Source: Holothuria scabra
Taxonomy: Eukaryota; Echinodermata; Holothuroidea; Aspidochirotida; Holothuriidae
Direction of reading: 5' to 3'
DNA length: 64,000 bases
Assembly (NCBI GenBank): GCA_037179385.1
Contig: CM074187.1
Location: 7,006,001-7,070,000, forward strand
The notes under the pieces are model-generated. The model was given only the letters and a program-made list of their open reading frames with translations. It was not told the origin of the DNA and did not search any database. The number at the start of each line of letters is the position of its first letter. Position 1 is the first letter of the stretch. A program made the translations under genes and the position numbers. Shown here piece by piece: positions 1 through 7,449 of the stretch.

Positions 1-535
1 CTTCGCTTCCGTCAAAAAATTTTGATCTCGCTTTGAGTCCTTCGTTTCCATTGGCCTGGGAAGGGTTAGCAGCGTTTAATTTACCGGCCGTATCGGAGTA
101 ATACAGTGCGGAAGACAATTGACCTTTTTTGGATTCTTCTCCGTAGTTCAAGAGGGCTTCGAGATAAGCTCTGTACGGATACATCGACGACGAATCTGAA
201 ATTTCCTGACCGTTGAGAGAAACGTCGACTTGTTTGAAAAGCGAATGTAGAGTATAATTGATGGGTCCCACTTTATCCGGAGTGCTGGCAGCATCTATAT
301 CAATGGCGTCTCCGTTTGCTTTGGTGATTTTACACTTGACGTAAAGTTGCGTTTCTTCCAAATCGATGTATTGATCACCGGTTCCCGAGATTTGGAATTC
401 GTAAGGTACGGATAGACCTGCGATGGGGTTGATCTTTTCCCAACTTCCTCTTTCGATGACGGTCTGCGTGGGTGGGACGCTGAAAAGATCCATCTCGGAT
501 TTGCTACACTCGCAAGAGTCTCTATGTCCTGCCAT
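1..535 (-). CDS. Polinton major capsid protein (hexon-like), N-terminal part
   Basis: This reads leftward from the ATG at 535-533 and stays open to the window edge, so only about 178 residues are visible and the C-terminus is missing. The N-terminus has the pattern I know from Polinton/adintovirus capsid proteins: a Cys/Ser opening, then SEMDLFSVPPTQT, then a stretch around ISGTGDQYIDLEETQLYVK. The family forms the double jelly-roll capsomer of an icosahedral virion. The start lies seven bases after the stop of the core-like gene, and no TATA box stands just before it. It is therefore probably expressed from an upstream promoter or by splicing. The family call rests on remembered motifs, not a search. 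The visible part has no break. Confidence 0.85.
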   Translation of the reverse strand, partial: MAGHRDSCECSKSEMDLFSVPPTQTVIERGSWEKINPIAGLSVPYEFQISGTGDQYIDLEETQLYVKCKITKANGDAIDIDAASTPDKVGPINYTLHSLFKQVDVSLNGQEISDSSSMYPYRAYLEALLNYGEESKKGQLSSALYYSDTAGKLNAANPSQANGNEGLKARSKFFDGSE

Positions 536-541
536 TATCGT

Positions 542-952
542 TTAATCGAAAATGTCCGAAACACGTCTTTTCCGTTTGGTGGTCCGTTTTGAAATGACCT
601 TTCTTCTCGTACGTTTCCTCTTTATAGGTTTCCTCGAAGGCTTTCTCTTCTTCTTCGTCTTGACACAACGACGTCTTTTAGCCCCTGAACCCGTTTGGTC
701 TATCATGTCCTGCAATCCACGCTTGACTCCTTTTCCCAACTCGTTCTGCACGTGAGATTTCATTGCAGTACTCAGTTTCTTTCCGGTCATGACATCTTTT
801 GCAATGTTGGAACCGGCCGCTAGAAAGCTTTTACCTACGCTTTTGAGCATGGGTTTTAAAAACGGCACGGCACTTCTGAATACACCGAGGGCTGCTCCCA
901 AGCCGTGACCTCTTTGATAATAAGGACCCGTGAATACGGGGATGCCACTCAT
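542..952 (-). CDS. Small basic virion core-like protein (pX-like)
   Basis: This encodes a 136-aa protein. The first part contains YYQRGHGLGAALGVFRSAVP and a helical, Gly/Ala/Lys-rich segment. The last ~45 residues are almost solid Lys/Arg with several nuclear-localisation-like clusters, for example GAKRRR and KRKRTRRK. Proteins of this design sit beside the capsid gene in adintovirus-like elements and recall adenovirus core proteins (mu/pX, pVII) that neutralise packaged DNA. The DNA-binding or virion role is inferred from composition and position. The start codon overlaps the stop of the penton-like gene in an ATGA arrangement, and the capsid gene starts just after its end. The three look like one late-gene block. 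Confidence 0.7.
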   Translation of the reverse strand: MSGIPVFTGPYYQRGHGLGAALGVFRSAVPFLKPMLKSVGKSFLAAGSNIAKDVMTGKKLSTAMKSHVQNELGKGVKRGLQDMIDQTGSGAKRRRCVKTKKKRKPSRKPIKRKRTRRKVISKRTTKRKRRVSDIFD

Positions 953-1707
953 AATTTTTGTCGGAAGTGTAGTTTTACGATGACTCGTCCGTTTTGAAAT
1001 GGTATTCGCTTGCCGGTCTCATCCCTTATATCGATTTCGATGTTGTTGACGAGGGATCTTGCCACGGGTTTATAATGTAACTTGGTAAAGTCCACGTCGA
1101 CCGTCTCCCCAAACGTATTACCGGCGGGTACGGTCCTCAAAAGAGGTGCCGTGGTATCACCGACCAGTTGGTGTTCGATGATATCGGTGTACACGTACAG
1201 TTGATGAATGGGATGTAAATCGGCCGGTCGAGTCGCACGGAAATGGACGTACGTTTCGTCGTCGGCGTTTTCGATGATGCCCACGACCGGTGACGTGAAT
1301 CCCGTGATGGTAGCCGCGCGATCGTATGCCAACACTCGACAATACGCGGGATCGTTCGTTCGCACCCGGACCGTAAATTTAGCTTGCAAATCGCTCCACG
1401 ACCAACTGACATTTTCGTGGCTTTTCGACAGTAATTCGGCCAGTTTTTCAGGACCCACGTCGGTGCGTATGTGTCCATAAGTGAATACCATTTGATCTTC
1501 GCCGCTTCCCGGAACCACGCAAAAAGAGCCACTGTCGTGATCCCAATCGTACCACGAACGAGCATAAGAAATCCCACACATGGCCACTTCCCATTTCCCT
1601 CTAAGTTCCAACGGTTTACTCAAATGAGTGAAATAATGCGCCAATGCGTTATCGGGAAAAATGTCCATAGAACTGTTACTCGGTAGAGTCACGTAAAACG
1701 AATCCAT
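949..1707 (-). CDS. Penton-like minor capsid protein
   Basis: This encodes a 252-aa protein opening with MDSFYVTLPSNSSMDIFPDN, followed by a KPLELRGKWEVAMCGISY segment. I recognise this as the conserved protein next to the major capsid gene in Polintons and adintovirus-like elements, usually read as the minor capsid or penton protein. No signal peptide or membrane segment is visible, and a beta-rich fold fits the composition. The stop overlaps the next start (ATGA at 952-949). There is a TTTAAAA sequence at 1721-1727, but it lies too close to the ATG for the usual TATA spacing. The assignment comes from the recalled motif and the neighbourhood. The exact structural role is less certain than membership of the capsid block. 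Confidence 0.7.
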   Translation of the reverse strand: MDSFYVTLPSNSSMDIFPDNALAHYFTHLSKPLELRGKWEVAMCGISYARSWYDWDHDSGSFCVVPGSGEDQMVFTYGHIRTDVGPEKLAELLSKSHENVSWSWSDLQAKFTVRVRTNDPAYCRVLAYDRAATITGFTSPVVGIIENADDETYVHFRATRPADLHPIHQLYVYTDIIEHQLVGDTTAPLLRTVPAGNTFGETVDVDFTKLHYKPVARSLVNNIEIDIRDETGKRIPFQNGRVIVKLHFRQKL

Positions 1708-1756
1708 GTCGACCGTCGAGTTTTAAAGTCTAGAGTGAGGTATCGTACGACACGCA

Positions 1757-2887
1757 TCACAGTTTAATAATACGATCGATCCAACTGTTAAACTTTGCAG
1801 GGTAGCCTTTCCACTTGACGAAATAGTGTACATTTCCATTTTTATCCTTTCTCCGGCGTAATATCTTTTCGATTTTGAAAACGTCGGCGTCATCTTTTTC
1901 GACGCGTTGAAGTTCCGTTTCGTAAAAAGTACCTTCGACGATTTCCCCGTCCCAGTCTTTCAAGGCATACACCACCGGTTTTCTGGGAATTCTTTTGTAC
2001 ACGGTAAAAATTTCTTCCGTCCAGCGGGGCAAGTAACCCTTTCGAAAATGTCTCACGTTCATACTGAGTCTCACTCGATCTCCCACCTCGAAACGGTACG
2101 TCGGACGTTTCCTTCTTTTTCTTCTTCTGAGATCCGGGTAGAGGCGATTCCAAACTTCCAATTCGTTCTTCACGCTCACGTCGTTCGGTGATTTTCCTAT
2201 ACTGCGATGATAACCGCTGTTGTAGCTTTCGACCAATCGAGGTAACGCTTCCAAATACCGTAAGGTGTTATTCGCGGTGAGATATTTCCACATCTTCTCT
2301 TTAAACGTTCTGTTAAATCTCTCCACGACACTCGCCTTGGTTTCGTTGTGAGTGGCAAACAAATGGACGTCGTGATCGGCCAACAAACGTTTCACATCCT
2401 TGTTGAAGAATTCCGATCCTTTATCGGTCTGTAATTTACGAGGACGTCGACCGTCCAGTATAGTTTCCAAAGCTTTGACGATAGTCTTTCCTTTCTTGTC
2501 TTTGACCGGGACGACCCATGCATATTTGGAAAAGATGTCGATACAAGTCAAGAGAAATCTTATTCCTTTGTTATGACGGGAGAGAGCATTGACATCTACC
2601 AGATCTGCTTGCCATTGGTCGTCGATACCGTGAACGTATACGCGATTCCTTACGTATTTTCGCCTGACCGGTCGATGTAACGTATAAGTGTCTTCGGATT
2701 GCAACCAACGCTTCACTTCTTCGAGCGTGGTATTAGGTCTTTGCTTTCTCGCATGACGTAGAAGTTCTGCGATGCCTCTGTAACCAGCCGGATGCGATGC
2801 GTCGTAATATATGTTTCGGAGGATGTCCGGTAGCGTCTCCGTCTGCTCGATCATGGGTGACGTTAATGCGGCTACCGCAGCAAGCAC
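1757..2887 (-). CDS. Retroviral-type integrase with C-terminal chromodomain
   Basis: This encodes a 376-aa rve-family DDE integrase, the enzyme that inserts Polinton DNA into the host genome. The catalytic core shows WQADLVDVN (Asp95), LQTDKGSEF (Asp155) and SVVERFNRT (Glu189). The N-terminal ~80 residues are a helical DNA-binding region without a clear HHCC zinc finger. After a basic linker comes an SH3-like segment (about 262-325), then a chromodomain at about 336-372 with VFKIEKILRRR and YFVKWKGYPAKFNSWI. Chromodomains in this position steer integration toward modified histones. Met12 is an alternative start. The gene is intact and ends about 50 bases before the penton-like start. Confidence 0.92.
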   Translation of the reverse strand: MLAAVAALTSPMIEQTETLPDILRNIYYDASHPAGYRGIAELLRHARKQRPNTTLEEVKRWLQSEDTYTLHRPVRRKYVRNRVYVHGIDDQWQADLVDVNALSRHNKGIRFLLTCIDIFSKYAWVVPVKDKKGKTIVKALETILDGRRPRKLQTDKGSEFFNKDVKRLLADHDVHLFATHNETKASVVERFNRTFKEKMWKYLTANNTLRYLEALPRLVESYNSGYHRSIGKSPNDVSVKNELEVWNRLYPDLRRRKRRKRPTYRFEVGDRVRLSMNVRHFRKGYLPRWTEEIFTVYKRIPRKPVVYALKDWDGEIVEGTFYETELQRVEKDDADVFKIEKILRRRKDKNGNVHYFVKWKGYPAKFNSWIDRIIKL

Positions 2888-2991
2888 TGGTACACCTGAT
2901 ATTTTTCAAAAATTCTCTAAGTTGGACGAATGGATTATTCCAGGAGCCTGCCATGTCGTCATATGTACGTCGCGGTCGGGTGTGACACCAT

Positions 2992-3795
2992 TTAATAAGT
3001 GAGCCAACTGCTTTTATCCGGAGATGGTGGCGGGGTACGAACGCCGTACATGTCTCCATGTTCTTCTTCTTCTTCTTCCTCTGCATCTACCTGCTTCTTT
3101 CCACGACCTCGTCTTCGTCTTTTACGTCCCGTAGATTCGGTAGTCGCTCTCGGAGTCGGTGGCAGCGATCGGTGTATAGCTTCCCAACGTTCTTCGTTTC
3201 CGACGAGTGTGTGAGGTACGTTCAAACGTTGCAAATCCCGAGCTAAAATATTTCGGCCCACGGGATGCGAGGTTTTTCTCTGTCTCATTAGATCGTTTAC
3301 GAGATCGGTGATGTGCGATCCTGTCACCTTTTGTCCGTCCAGATCGATCATCTCTCCTCGGTCGGTCCATGTAATGCCACTTTCTTTCAAAAAATGAACC
3401 AGTCTTTCCGCTCTGGATCGAAACGTCTTTGGTACGGCATCCAAAATGAAATTGACGGCCAACCGATCGCTTTCTCCGTCTTTCGGTAAGGTGTCTTCGT
3501 TACGTCTCTGACGCCAAAACCTCTGCTGTTGGATCACTTGTCCGTAAGCCTTGGCTTTCTCGTCCTGAGAAAGTTTATCGTTATTCAGGATCCTTTCGAT
3601 TGCCACGTCAAATTCTCTCTGTTTCCTGGTAGATTTTACTTCGAATGCACGTCTTATGTCTTTTAAAATACTGGTGACGTCTTCTCGATGTACTCCACCC
3701 GAACCGTCCACCATCGGAGCCTGAGGTGTCACCGAACCGTGCGGCACCAACATCATTTTCCGGGCGTGTTCCATTTCTTGACGACGGCGTGACAC
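2992..3795 (-). CDS. Unrecognised Polinton-associated protein, 267 aa
   Basis: I cannot assign a function. The N-terminus has HARKMMLVPHGS, a pattern I remember from uncharacterised proteins in invertebrate Polinton-like elements. A charged helical region follows, including LSQDEKAKAYGQVIQQQRFW. A globular segment at about 110-205 could be a winged-helix type fold (WTDRGEMIDLDGQKV). The tail holds GRKRRRRGRGKK, likely a nuclear-localisation signal, then a Glu run and a TPPPSP segment. The start overlaps the end of the upstream 142-aa gene by 43 bases. It sits between the integrase and the ATPase block. A nuclear DNA- or chromatin-associated role would fit, but that is a guess. Confidence 0.6.
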   Translation of the reverse strand: MSRRRQEMEHARKMMLVPHGSVTPQAPMVDGSGGVHREDVTSILKDIRRAFEVKSTRKQREFDVAIERILNNDKLSQDEKAKAYGQVIQQQRFWRQRRNEDTLPKDGESDRLAVNFILDAVPKTFRSRAERLVHFLKESGITWTDRGEMIDLDGQKVTGSHITDLVNDLMRQRKTSHPVGRNILARDLQRLNVPHTLVGNEERWEAIHRSLPPTPRATTESTGRKRRRRGRGKKQVDAEEEEEEEHGDMYGVRTPPPSPDKSSWLTY

Positions 3796-4181
3796 ATCGG
3801 TCGAAGAATGGCACTACCACCTCTCTGTTCGAGTTTCTTCTTCTTCTCTCTCAGAGACACTTTTTTATCTGCGAGTAATCTCAACGTGCGTCTGTACCGT
3901 TTGAGCGTCTTCTTTTGGCTATCCGTCAGGGGAACGTTACCGTATAAGACGTTCAGAGCACACTCGCACAAGCAAAGTATGAGATTTCTGTCAGACTTTT
4001 TCAAAATGTCCGAAATATGTCGACCTTTCGCTAAACAATGCAAAAGAGGGAAATGTTCCTTCACGAGTGCCATTGCATCCTCGACTGATGACGTTGCCGC
4101 GCCTTGTTCCTCTTTATAACCTACTCCAGGTTTCCCAGTCGCAGTTGGGTAGTCTACAGCTTTTGAGTCGTTGCCAGGCAT
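3753..4181 (-). CDS. Unrecognised conserved small protein, 142 aa
   Basis: Function is unknown. The second half has a recurrent pattern: LNVLYGNVPLTDSQKKTLKR, then an Arg/Lys-rich helix ending in KKKKLEQRGGSAIL. I have seen this layout (GNVPL, then a basic helix, then Q-x-GG and a short hydrophobic end) in hypothetical proteins of animal Polinton-like elements. The gene overlaps its neighbours on both sides: 68 bases with the upstream 160-aa reading frame and 43 with the downstream 267-aa one. No TATA box is seen before it. It is probably translated from a shared transcript. It could be a small DNA-binding or membrane-active virion protein. Neither role is shown by the sequence. Confidence 0.55.
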   Translation of the reverse strand: MPGNDSKAVDYPTATGKPGVGYKEEQGAATSSVEDAMALVKEHFPLLHCLAKGRHISDILKKSDRNLILCLCECALNVLYGNVPLTDSQKKTLKRYRRTLRLLADKKVSLREKKKKLEQRGGSAILRPMCHAVVKKWNTPGK

Positions 4182-4596
4182 CGTGATAATTCGCGATGCT
4201 TATACGTCCGCGATTCATTTCCACCGTGATGAAAAACAGTAAGAAGATCACGACGTGAGTCGGGGATCCGTCTCTTTCGATGTATCGGAATAAACTTTCC
4301 ACGTCGTTTCGATGAGGTCCTTGCAAAAGCGATTTCCAGTCTTCCCGTGCTTCTACTTCCTGTGCCACATGCCAAGCTTTAAGCAGAACGAGGTCATCGA
4401 CGTCTTCTCTCGTGATATCCAGTTTTCTTCGAACCAAATAGAGAAAGACTCTTTCAAGAGTGTCGTTTTTTGGGTCCGTAGACGACCATGCCGTTTCCTC
4501 CTTCTTCTGGTAAAATATCCGTTCTGAATCGGACGCGTTCGTCTCCTTCGGGTTTGAAATCGAAGAACAGGTATCCGTACGGCCTCGACGTGGCAT
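4114..4596 (-). CDS. Unrecognised protein overlapping the ATPase gene
   Basis: About 160 aa if translation starts at the Met encoded at 4596-4594; the frame stays open to a Met at 4707. The first 40-50 residues lie over the end of the ATPase gene and look low in information. The later part reads like a real helical protein, with LERVFLYLVRRKLDITRED, SLLQGPHRNDVESLFRYIER and a hydrophobic VVIFLLFFITVEM stretch. Either the gene truly overlaps the ATPase by 143 bases, or the real start is reached by splicing or uses a non-ATG codon after 4454. I recognise no family. It ends inside the start region of the 142-aa gene. Confidence 0.45.
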   Translation of the reverse strand: MPRRGRTDTCSSISNPKETNASDSERIFYQKKEETAWSSTDPKNDTLERVFLYLVRRKLDITREDVDDLVLLKAWHVAQEVEAREDWKSLLQGPHRNDVESLFRYIERDGSPTHVVIFLLFFITVEMNRGRISIANYHDAWQRLKSCRLPNCDWETWSRL

Positions 4597-5131
4597 CCGC
4601 GTAGGCTTCGCGAAGAAATTTCGTACGACTCGGTACGACTTGTCGAGCAAGATGATCGACCACAGAAACATCCCGAGGGTTTTTAAACAGCACGACGTAA
4701 TGGGCATTCAGACTGATGGTCCGTATTTCTTTGCCTCTCTGAAACAGGTTTTGTAAGACCAGGATCACTGATAAATTCTTGTGATGACTTCCTTTGGTAA
4801 ATAATTGGGCTACACGCCGATCCGTTTCGTGCATCAAATCGTCCAACACCACGAGATTCGGTTTACTTTTATCGATGTACTCGTCGATGTGTTCCGGTAA
4901 ATCTTCCACAAACTTTATTCCAGGACACGTGCGAGTGATGACGTCGTACAGGGGTTGATATTCCCCGTAAAACCATACGATGTTCGACGGAGCAGGATCG
5001 ATCAAATGATCTTTATGCTTTAATAATCTGGATAACCACACGGTTTTTCCACAGCCGGTTGGACCTGCTATCAAACACGTGAACGGATGTTTCAGGCGGA
5101 CGTCGAACGTTTCCTCTGACATGTCGATCAC
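4454..5131 (-). CDS. FtsK/HerA-type genome packaging ATPase
   Basis: This encodes a 225-aa ATPase of the A32-like packaging family that pumps viral DNA into the capsid. Walker A is IAGPTGCGKT at about 21-30, and Walker B is NLVVLDDLMHE at about 92-102. A sensor-type Gln lies in VILVLQNLF. The length fits Polinton ATPases. Translation can start at 5131 or at the fourth codon (5122), which gives the usual MSEE opening. A TATAAATA box on the minus strand at 5160-5167 supports a transcript starting just before this gene. The reading frame is intact. The 160-aa gene overlaps its 3' end. Confidence 0.9.
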   Translation of the reverse strand: MIDMSEETFDVRLKHPFTCLIAGPTGCGKTVWLSRLLKHKDHLIDPAPSNIVWFYGEYQPLYDVITRTCPGIKFVEDLPEHIDEYIDKSKPNLVVLDDLMHETDRRVAQLFTKGSHHKNLSVILVLQNLFQRGKEIRTISLNAHYVVLFKNPRDVSVVDHLARQVVPSRTKFLREAYADATSRPYGYLFFDFKPEGDERVRFRTDILPEEGGNGMVVYGPKKRHS

Positions 5132-5142
5132 AAATGATTCGT

Positions 5143-5411
5143 TTACTCGAAATCCCTTTTATTTATACGCCGTTTGACGTTCTTCATTTGCATATGTAAA
5201 AGCCTTTTGATGACGTGAATGATATCGGGCCCTCGTTCTTGAAGAGCGAGCCATTCGTCGATCGTCAAATTGATTCGTTTTTACCAGCCTTGAGACTTCC
5301 GTCTACATTCCTGATCCATTCTCGAATGGCAACGTAAACTTCACCTCCGCGCATTTTTACAGTGGCTCTTCTTAATCCACCGAGCAAAAACGAAGTGCGT
5401 CCGTTCCTCAT
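5143..5411 (-). pseudogene. PC4-like ssDNA-binding protein, one-base frameshift
   Basis: The frame from the ATG at 5411-5409 runs 48 codons, contains VKMRGGEVYVAIREW and stops at 5265. The second half of the same domain, LTIDEWLALQERGPDI, is in another frame and stops at 5143. Together they span one PC4/p15 transcriptional coactivator domain (beta-ridge ssDNA-binding fold) of about 89 residues. The switch falls at the T5 run 5278-5282 (A5 on the coding strand) and fits loss of one base. A programmed -1 shift is less likely because the site is not a good slippery heptamer. This is the second PC4-like gene in the element. It may be a decaying copy or a sequencing error. Confidence 0.65.
5160..5167 (-). 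promoter_or_regulatory. TATA box for the ATPase gene
   Basis: TATAAATA on the minus strand lies 29-38 bases before the two possible ATG codons. It is at the usual distance for a short-leader viral transcript. It also lies inside the last codons of the broken PC4-like gene. Confidence 0.6.
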
Positions 5412-5417
5412 GACGAC

Positions 5418-5720
5418 CTAACGACGAGTGATTTTTAATTTCAAAGCTATCGCATTAAGAGCTTTGGCGAGTTTCTTTTTCATCGTTTTATAAGAACTTG
5501 CAGGAAGACGAAAGTCGCGTGCTCCTGCCATGATAAACAAAACGTGTCTGATATCCAACAAAGGTTTTCTGATGATGTGCCCCTTCGATTTTTCTAATTG
5601 TCGGGCATGTCTGACAATTTTGTTTTGTAAGCGTTTCATCTTTTCAGAACTAATGCCCGGTTTGAGCTCTCGTGCTGCATTTCGCAGACCCACGATGTTT
5701 TTTCGGATTTCTGTAGACAT
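5418..5720 (-). CDS. Unrecognised 100-aa basic helical protein
   Basis: I do not recognise the family. I chose the ATG at 5720 (MSTEIRKNIVGLR) over the one at 5786. A TATTTAAG element at about 5767-5775 would put transcription between the two, and the upstream extension looks like translated leader. The product is rich in Lys/Arg and Leu, probably all helical: MKRLQNKIVRHARQLEKSK, a short hydrophobic ILDIRHVLFIMAG-like part, then KTMKKKLAKALNAIALKLK, which is amphipathic. It ends 7 bases before the PC4-like start, so the two probably share a transcript. A nucleic-acid-binding role is possible but not shown. Confidence 0.5.
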   Translation of the reverse strand: MSTEIRKNIVGLRNAARELKPGISSEKMKRLQNKIVRHARQLEKSKGHIIRKPLLDIRHVLFIMAGARDFRLPASSYKTMKKKLAKALNAIALKLKITRR

Positions 5721-5789
5721 GTCTAAAGACCAAACCAAAAGTAATGAACACAAACTCGCAACGACTCTTAAATAAAGACGAGACACACA

Positions 5790-5845
5790 GACTCGGCTAG
5801 AGGTCTATCTCAGCGTCGTGTGAGACATTAAACGTACCGCTCCGT
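5790..5845. repeat. Left arm of a distant inverted repeat
   Basis: These 56 bases are identical to the reverse complement of 14936-14991, and weaker similarity runs on through an AT-rich stretch with a shared ATATATACGTTTT. The arm sits just upstream of the 100-aa gene. The two arms enclose the polymerase and early-gene half of the element (9.1 kb). They could be duplicated promoter or enhancer sequence, or relics of internal termini. Confidence 0.9.
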
Positions 5846-6128
5846 GTTAAAATATATACGTTTTGAAAACTTTATTGTTCGAATTCTTTCCTTAAGTCGT
5901 TACAATGTTTACAGAGCAAAGGATATTTAACGAGTGAAATGTCGAACACAATAACGATTCATTCGATGTAAAGGCAATGAACGATATAAAGATTCATTCG
6001 ATCTTAAAGCAATGTGCGTTATAAAGACTATTTAAATCGATGAAATATATACATAACATTGAAACTTTATCAAAAATCGATGAATGGTACAAATCGATCC
6101 ATAGAGTCATTCGACGATCACGACCGGT
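5846..6128. repeat. AT-rich intergenic region with 35-bp tandem repeat
   Basis: There is no gene here. Two copies of a 35-base unit starting GATTCATTCGAT lie at 5956-5990 and 5991-6026. A minus-strand AATAAA (TTTATT at about 5870) could end the WW+PC4 transcript. The region is much richer in AT than the genes on either side. Confidence 0.7.
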
Positions 6129-6577
6129 TCATTTGCGTCTCTTTCCCGAGATTCCAGACAGCTTAGAAATATTGGAGCGGATGGCGTCTTCCACGGCTTG
6201 CTTATGTTGACACAATGCTTTCCATTGTTCTGGGGTGAGCGTGATGCCTCTTTTGGTCGGTATCCAAACGCTTCGTTCGTTTTCGTAAAAGTCTCTCACG
6301 TGCACTTTGATGCGATCGTTGAATACGTTGACGGTGACAAACTTTCCGTCACCCAACGGCAGTCTCTTTTCGTCGAATAAAGGCTCGGCCTCTCGTTTGC
6401 CTGGTGCTACAGCAGGTGGTCGAAATTTTGTTCTGACCGGCTTTCCCTGGACGGTCTGTCCGACGTCACCTCGCCTGTACTGGGGCGCACGTAAATCGTT
6501 TTGCAGTCTAAGGTGACTTGTTCTTCCCATCCATCTTCCAAGACTGAATCTGCTTTGTTTTCTAAGACGCCTGCCAT
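6129..6577 (-). CDS. WW-like + PC4 domain protein, frameshifted
   Basis: Two frames appear to form one gene. From the ATG at 6577-6575, which has a TATA box 67 bases upstream, 56 codons read to 6407. They include DGWEEQVTLDCKTIYVRPST, a WW-domain pattern in which the second Trp position is Ser. A second frame open to 6129 carries the PC4/p15 ssDNA-binding domain: GKFVTVNVFNDRIKVHVRDF, a short loop, then GITLTPEQWKALCQHK. It ends in a basic GKRRK tail. The switch lies about 6410-6450 and needs a one-base loss, perhaps in a short A run. PC4-like proteins in this family bind ssDNA and may aid replication or transcription. The ATG at 6641 lies against the TATA box and is unlikely to be used. Confidence 0.72.
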
Positions 6578-6643
6578 TGTTTTTTCCCGTCTGCTCGCTT
6601 TGGTGTCTCGATGAGAAATGAAGAAGAGTCCTAATAAACATCG

Positions 6644-6651
6644 TATTTATA
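6644..6651 (-). promoter_or_regulatory. TATA box for the WW+PC4 gene
   Basis: TATAAATA on the minus strand. Transcription would start near 6615-6620, which excludes the ATG at 6641 and supports 6577 as the start. Confidence 0.6.
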
Positions 6652-6657
6652 ACGTTT

Positions 6658-7407
6658 TTAGACTCTCGGATCCATGGGCTTGTTTACGATTCTCTCGGCC
6701 AGGCGTAGCCTTCCCGATATGTCGTTGTATCTCTTCAAAACCCTTCGAAGATGATTCATATCTTTGAGGCGATTCATTTCTGTCTGAATGGCTTCGCACG
6801 TATTCCATTTATCGAAAGTCTCGAAATCGTCCAAGTGTTGTCTTTCATTTTTGAATGTCTCTACGACACTGTTTGGATCAAAGCTCTTGGACCCCTTGCG
6901 TTCTGCATCTTCCAAAGCCAGGATGCGTAATCTGTAACGATGTGCGTTGTGGTTTAATGCTTTCTCGTGACAAGCATCGACTACGTTGGATATGCGCTCG
7001 GGAAAAACCAGTTTGTGGTCGACGAGTGTTCGTTGACGCTTCTGTCGGTCGATCGAATCCACACTACAGAACGTCTTGTTGTCGCACGGTTCTTCCCGCC
7101 ATGACATCATGATGATTGGAAATAATCTCTCGAACGAATAACGACCACATTCTTTCAAACCCAAACGCGACAGGACCTCTCGAAACGTTCTTCGAACCGT
7201 CTTCTCGTCCACGTAAGCCAGAGTTTTGTTCCAATCCCACGACCCGTACTCTGTTTCGTCCATGGTACAGGGATGGTGCTTCTGGCTCGGATGGTCTAAT
7301 TCGCATCCGTAACAGGTCAAGCATTCGTAGTTTTCGAATGCATCCTGGAGAAAGTTGAGTACGGTATTGTCGAGAGCCAAAAATACGTCTGCACTGTTCG
7401 AAGCCAT
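6658..7407 (-). CDS. Unrecognised 249-aa protein with Cys/His cluster
   Basis: The start is placed at 7407 because its context (ATCATGG) is good and a TATAAAAG box lies 35 bases upstream. An earlier in-frame ATG at 7515 lies before that box. Near the N-terminus there is a Cys/His-rich segment, ECLTCYGCELDHPSQKHHPC, which could bind zinc. A Trp-rich stretch and charged helices follow, including LRRVLKRYNDISGRLRLAER. I have a faint memory of the HPSQ-x-HxC pattern in uncharacterised animal and virus proteins, but I cannot name a function. It lies between the WW+PC4 gene and the 8171-7445 locus, within a row of genes that each have their own TATA box. Confidence 0.6.
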   Translation of the reverse strand: MASNSADVFLALDNTVLNFLQDAFENYECLTCYGCELDHPSQKHHPCTMDETEYGSWDWNKTLAYVDEKTVRRTFREVLSRLGLKECGRYSFERLFPIIMMSWREEPCDNKTFCSVDSIDRQKRQRTLVDHKLVFPERISNVVDACHEKALNHNAHRYRLRILALEDAERKGSKSFDPNSVVETFKNERQHLDDFETFDKWNTCEAIQTEMNRLKDMNHLRRVLKRYNDISGRLRLAERIVNKPMDPRV

Positions 7408-7441
7408 GATGACGAATGTCGAATTCTTTTTCGATATCTCC

Positions 7442-7449
7442 CTTTTATA
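7442..7449 (-). promoter_or_regulatory. TATA box for the 249-aa gene
   Basis: TATAAAAG on the minus strand, 35 bases before the ATG at 7407. It overlaps the last codons of the preceding gene. Confidence 0.6.

Noticed and set aside
5278..5284. Possible programmed -1 frameshift in the PC4-like gene
   Set aside because: The sequence is TAAAAAC, not a proper X-XXY-YYZ heptamer, and similar homopolymer breaks occur elsewhere, so base loss is simpler.
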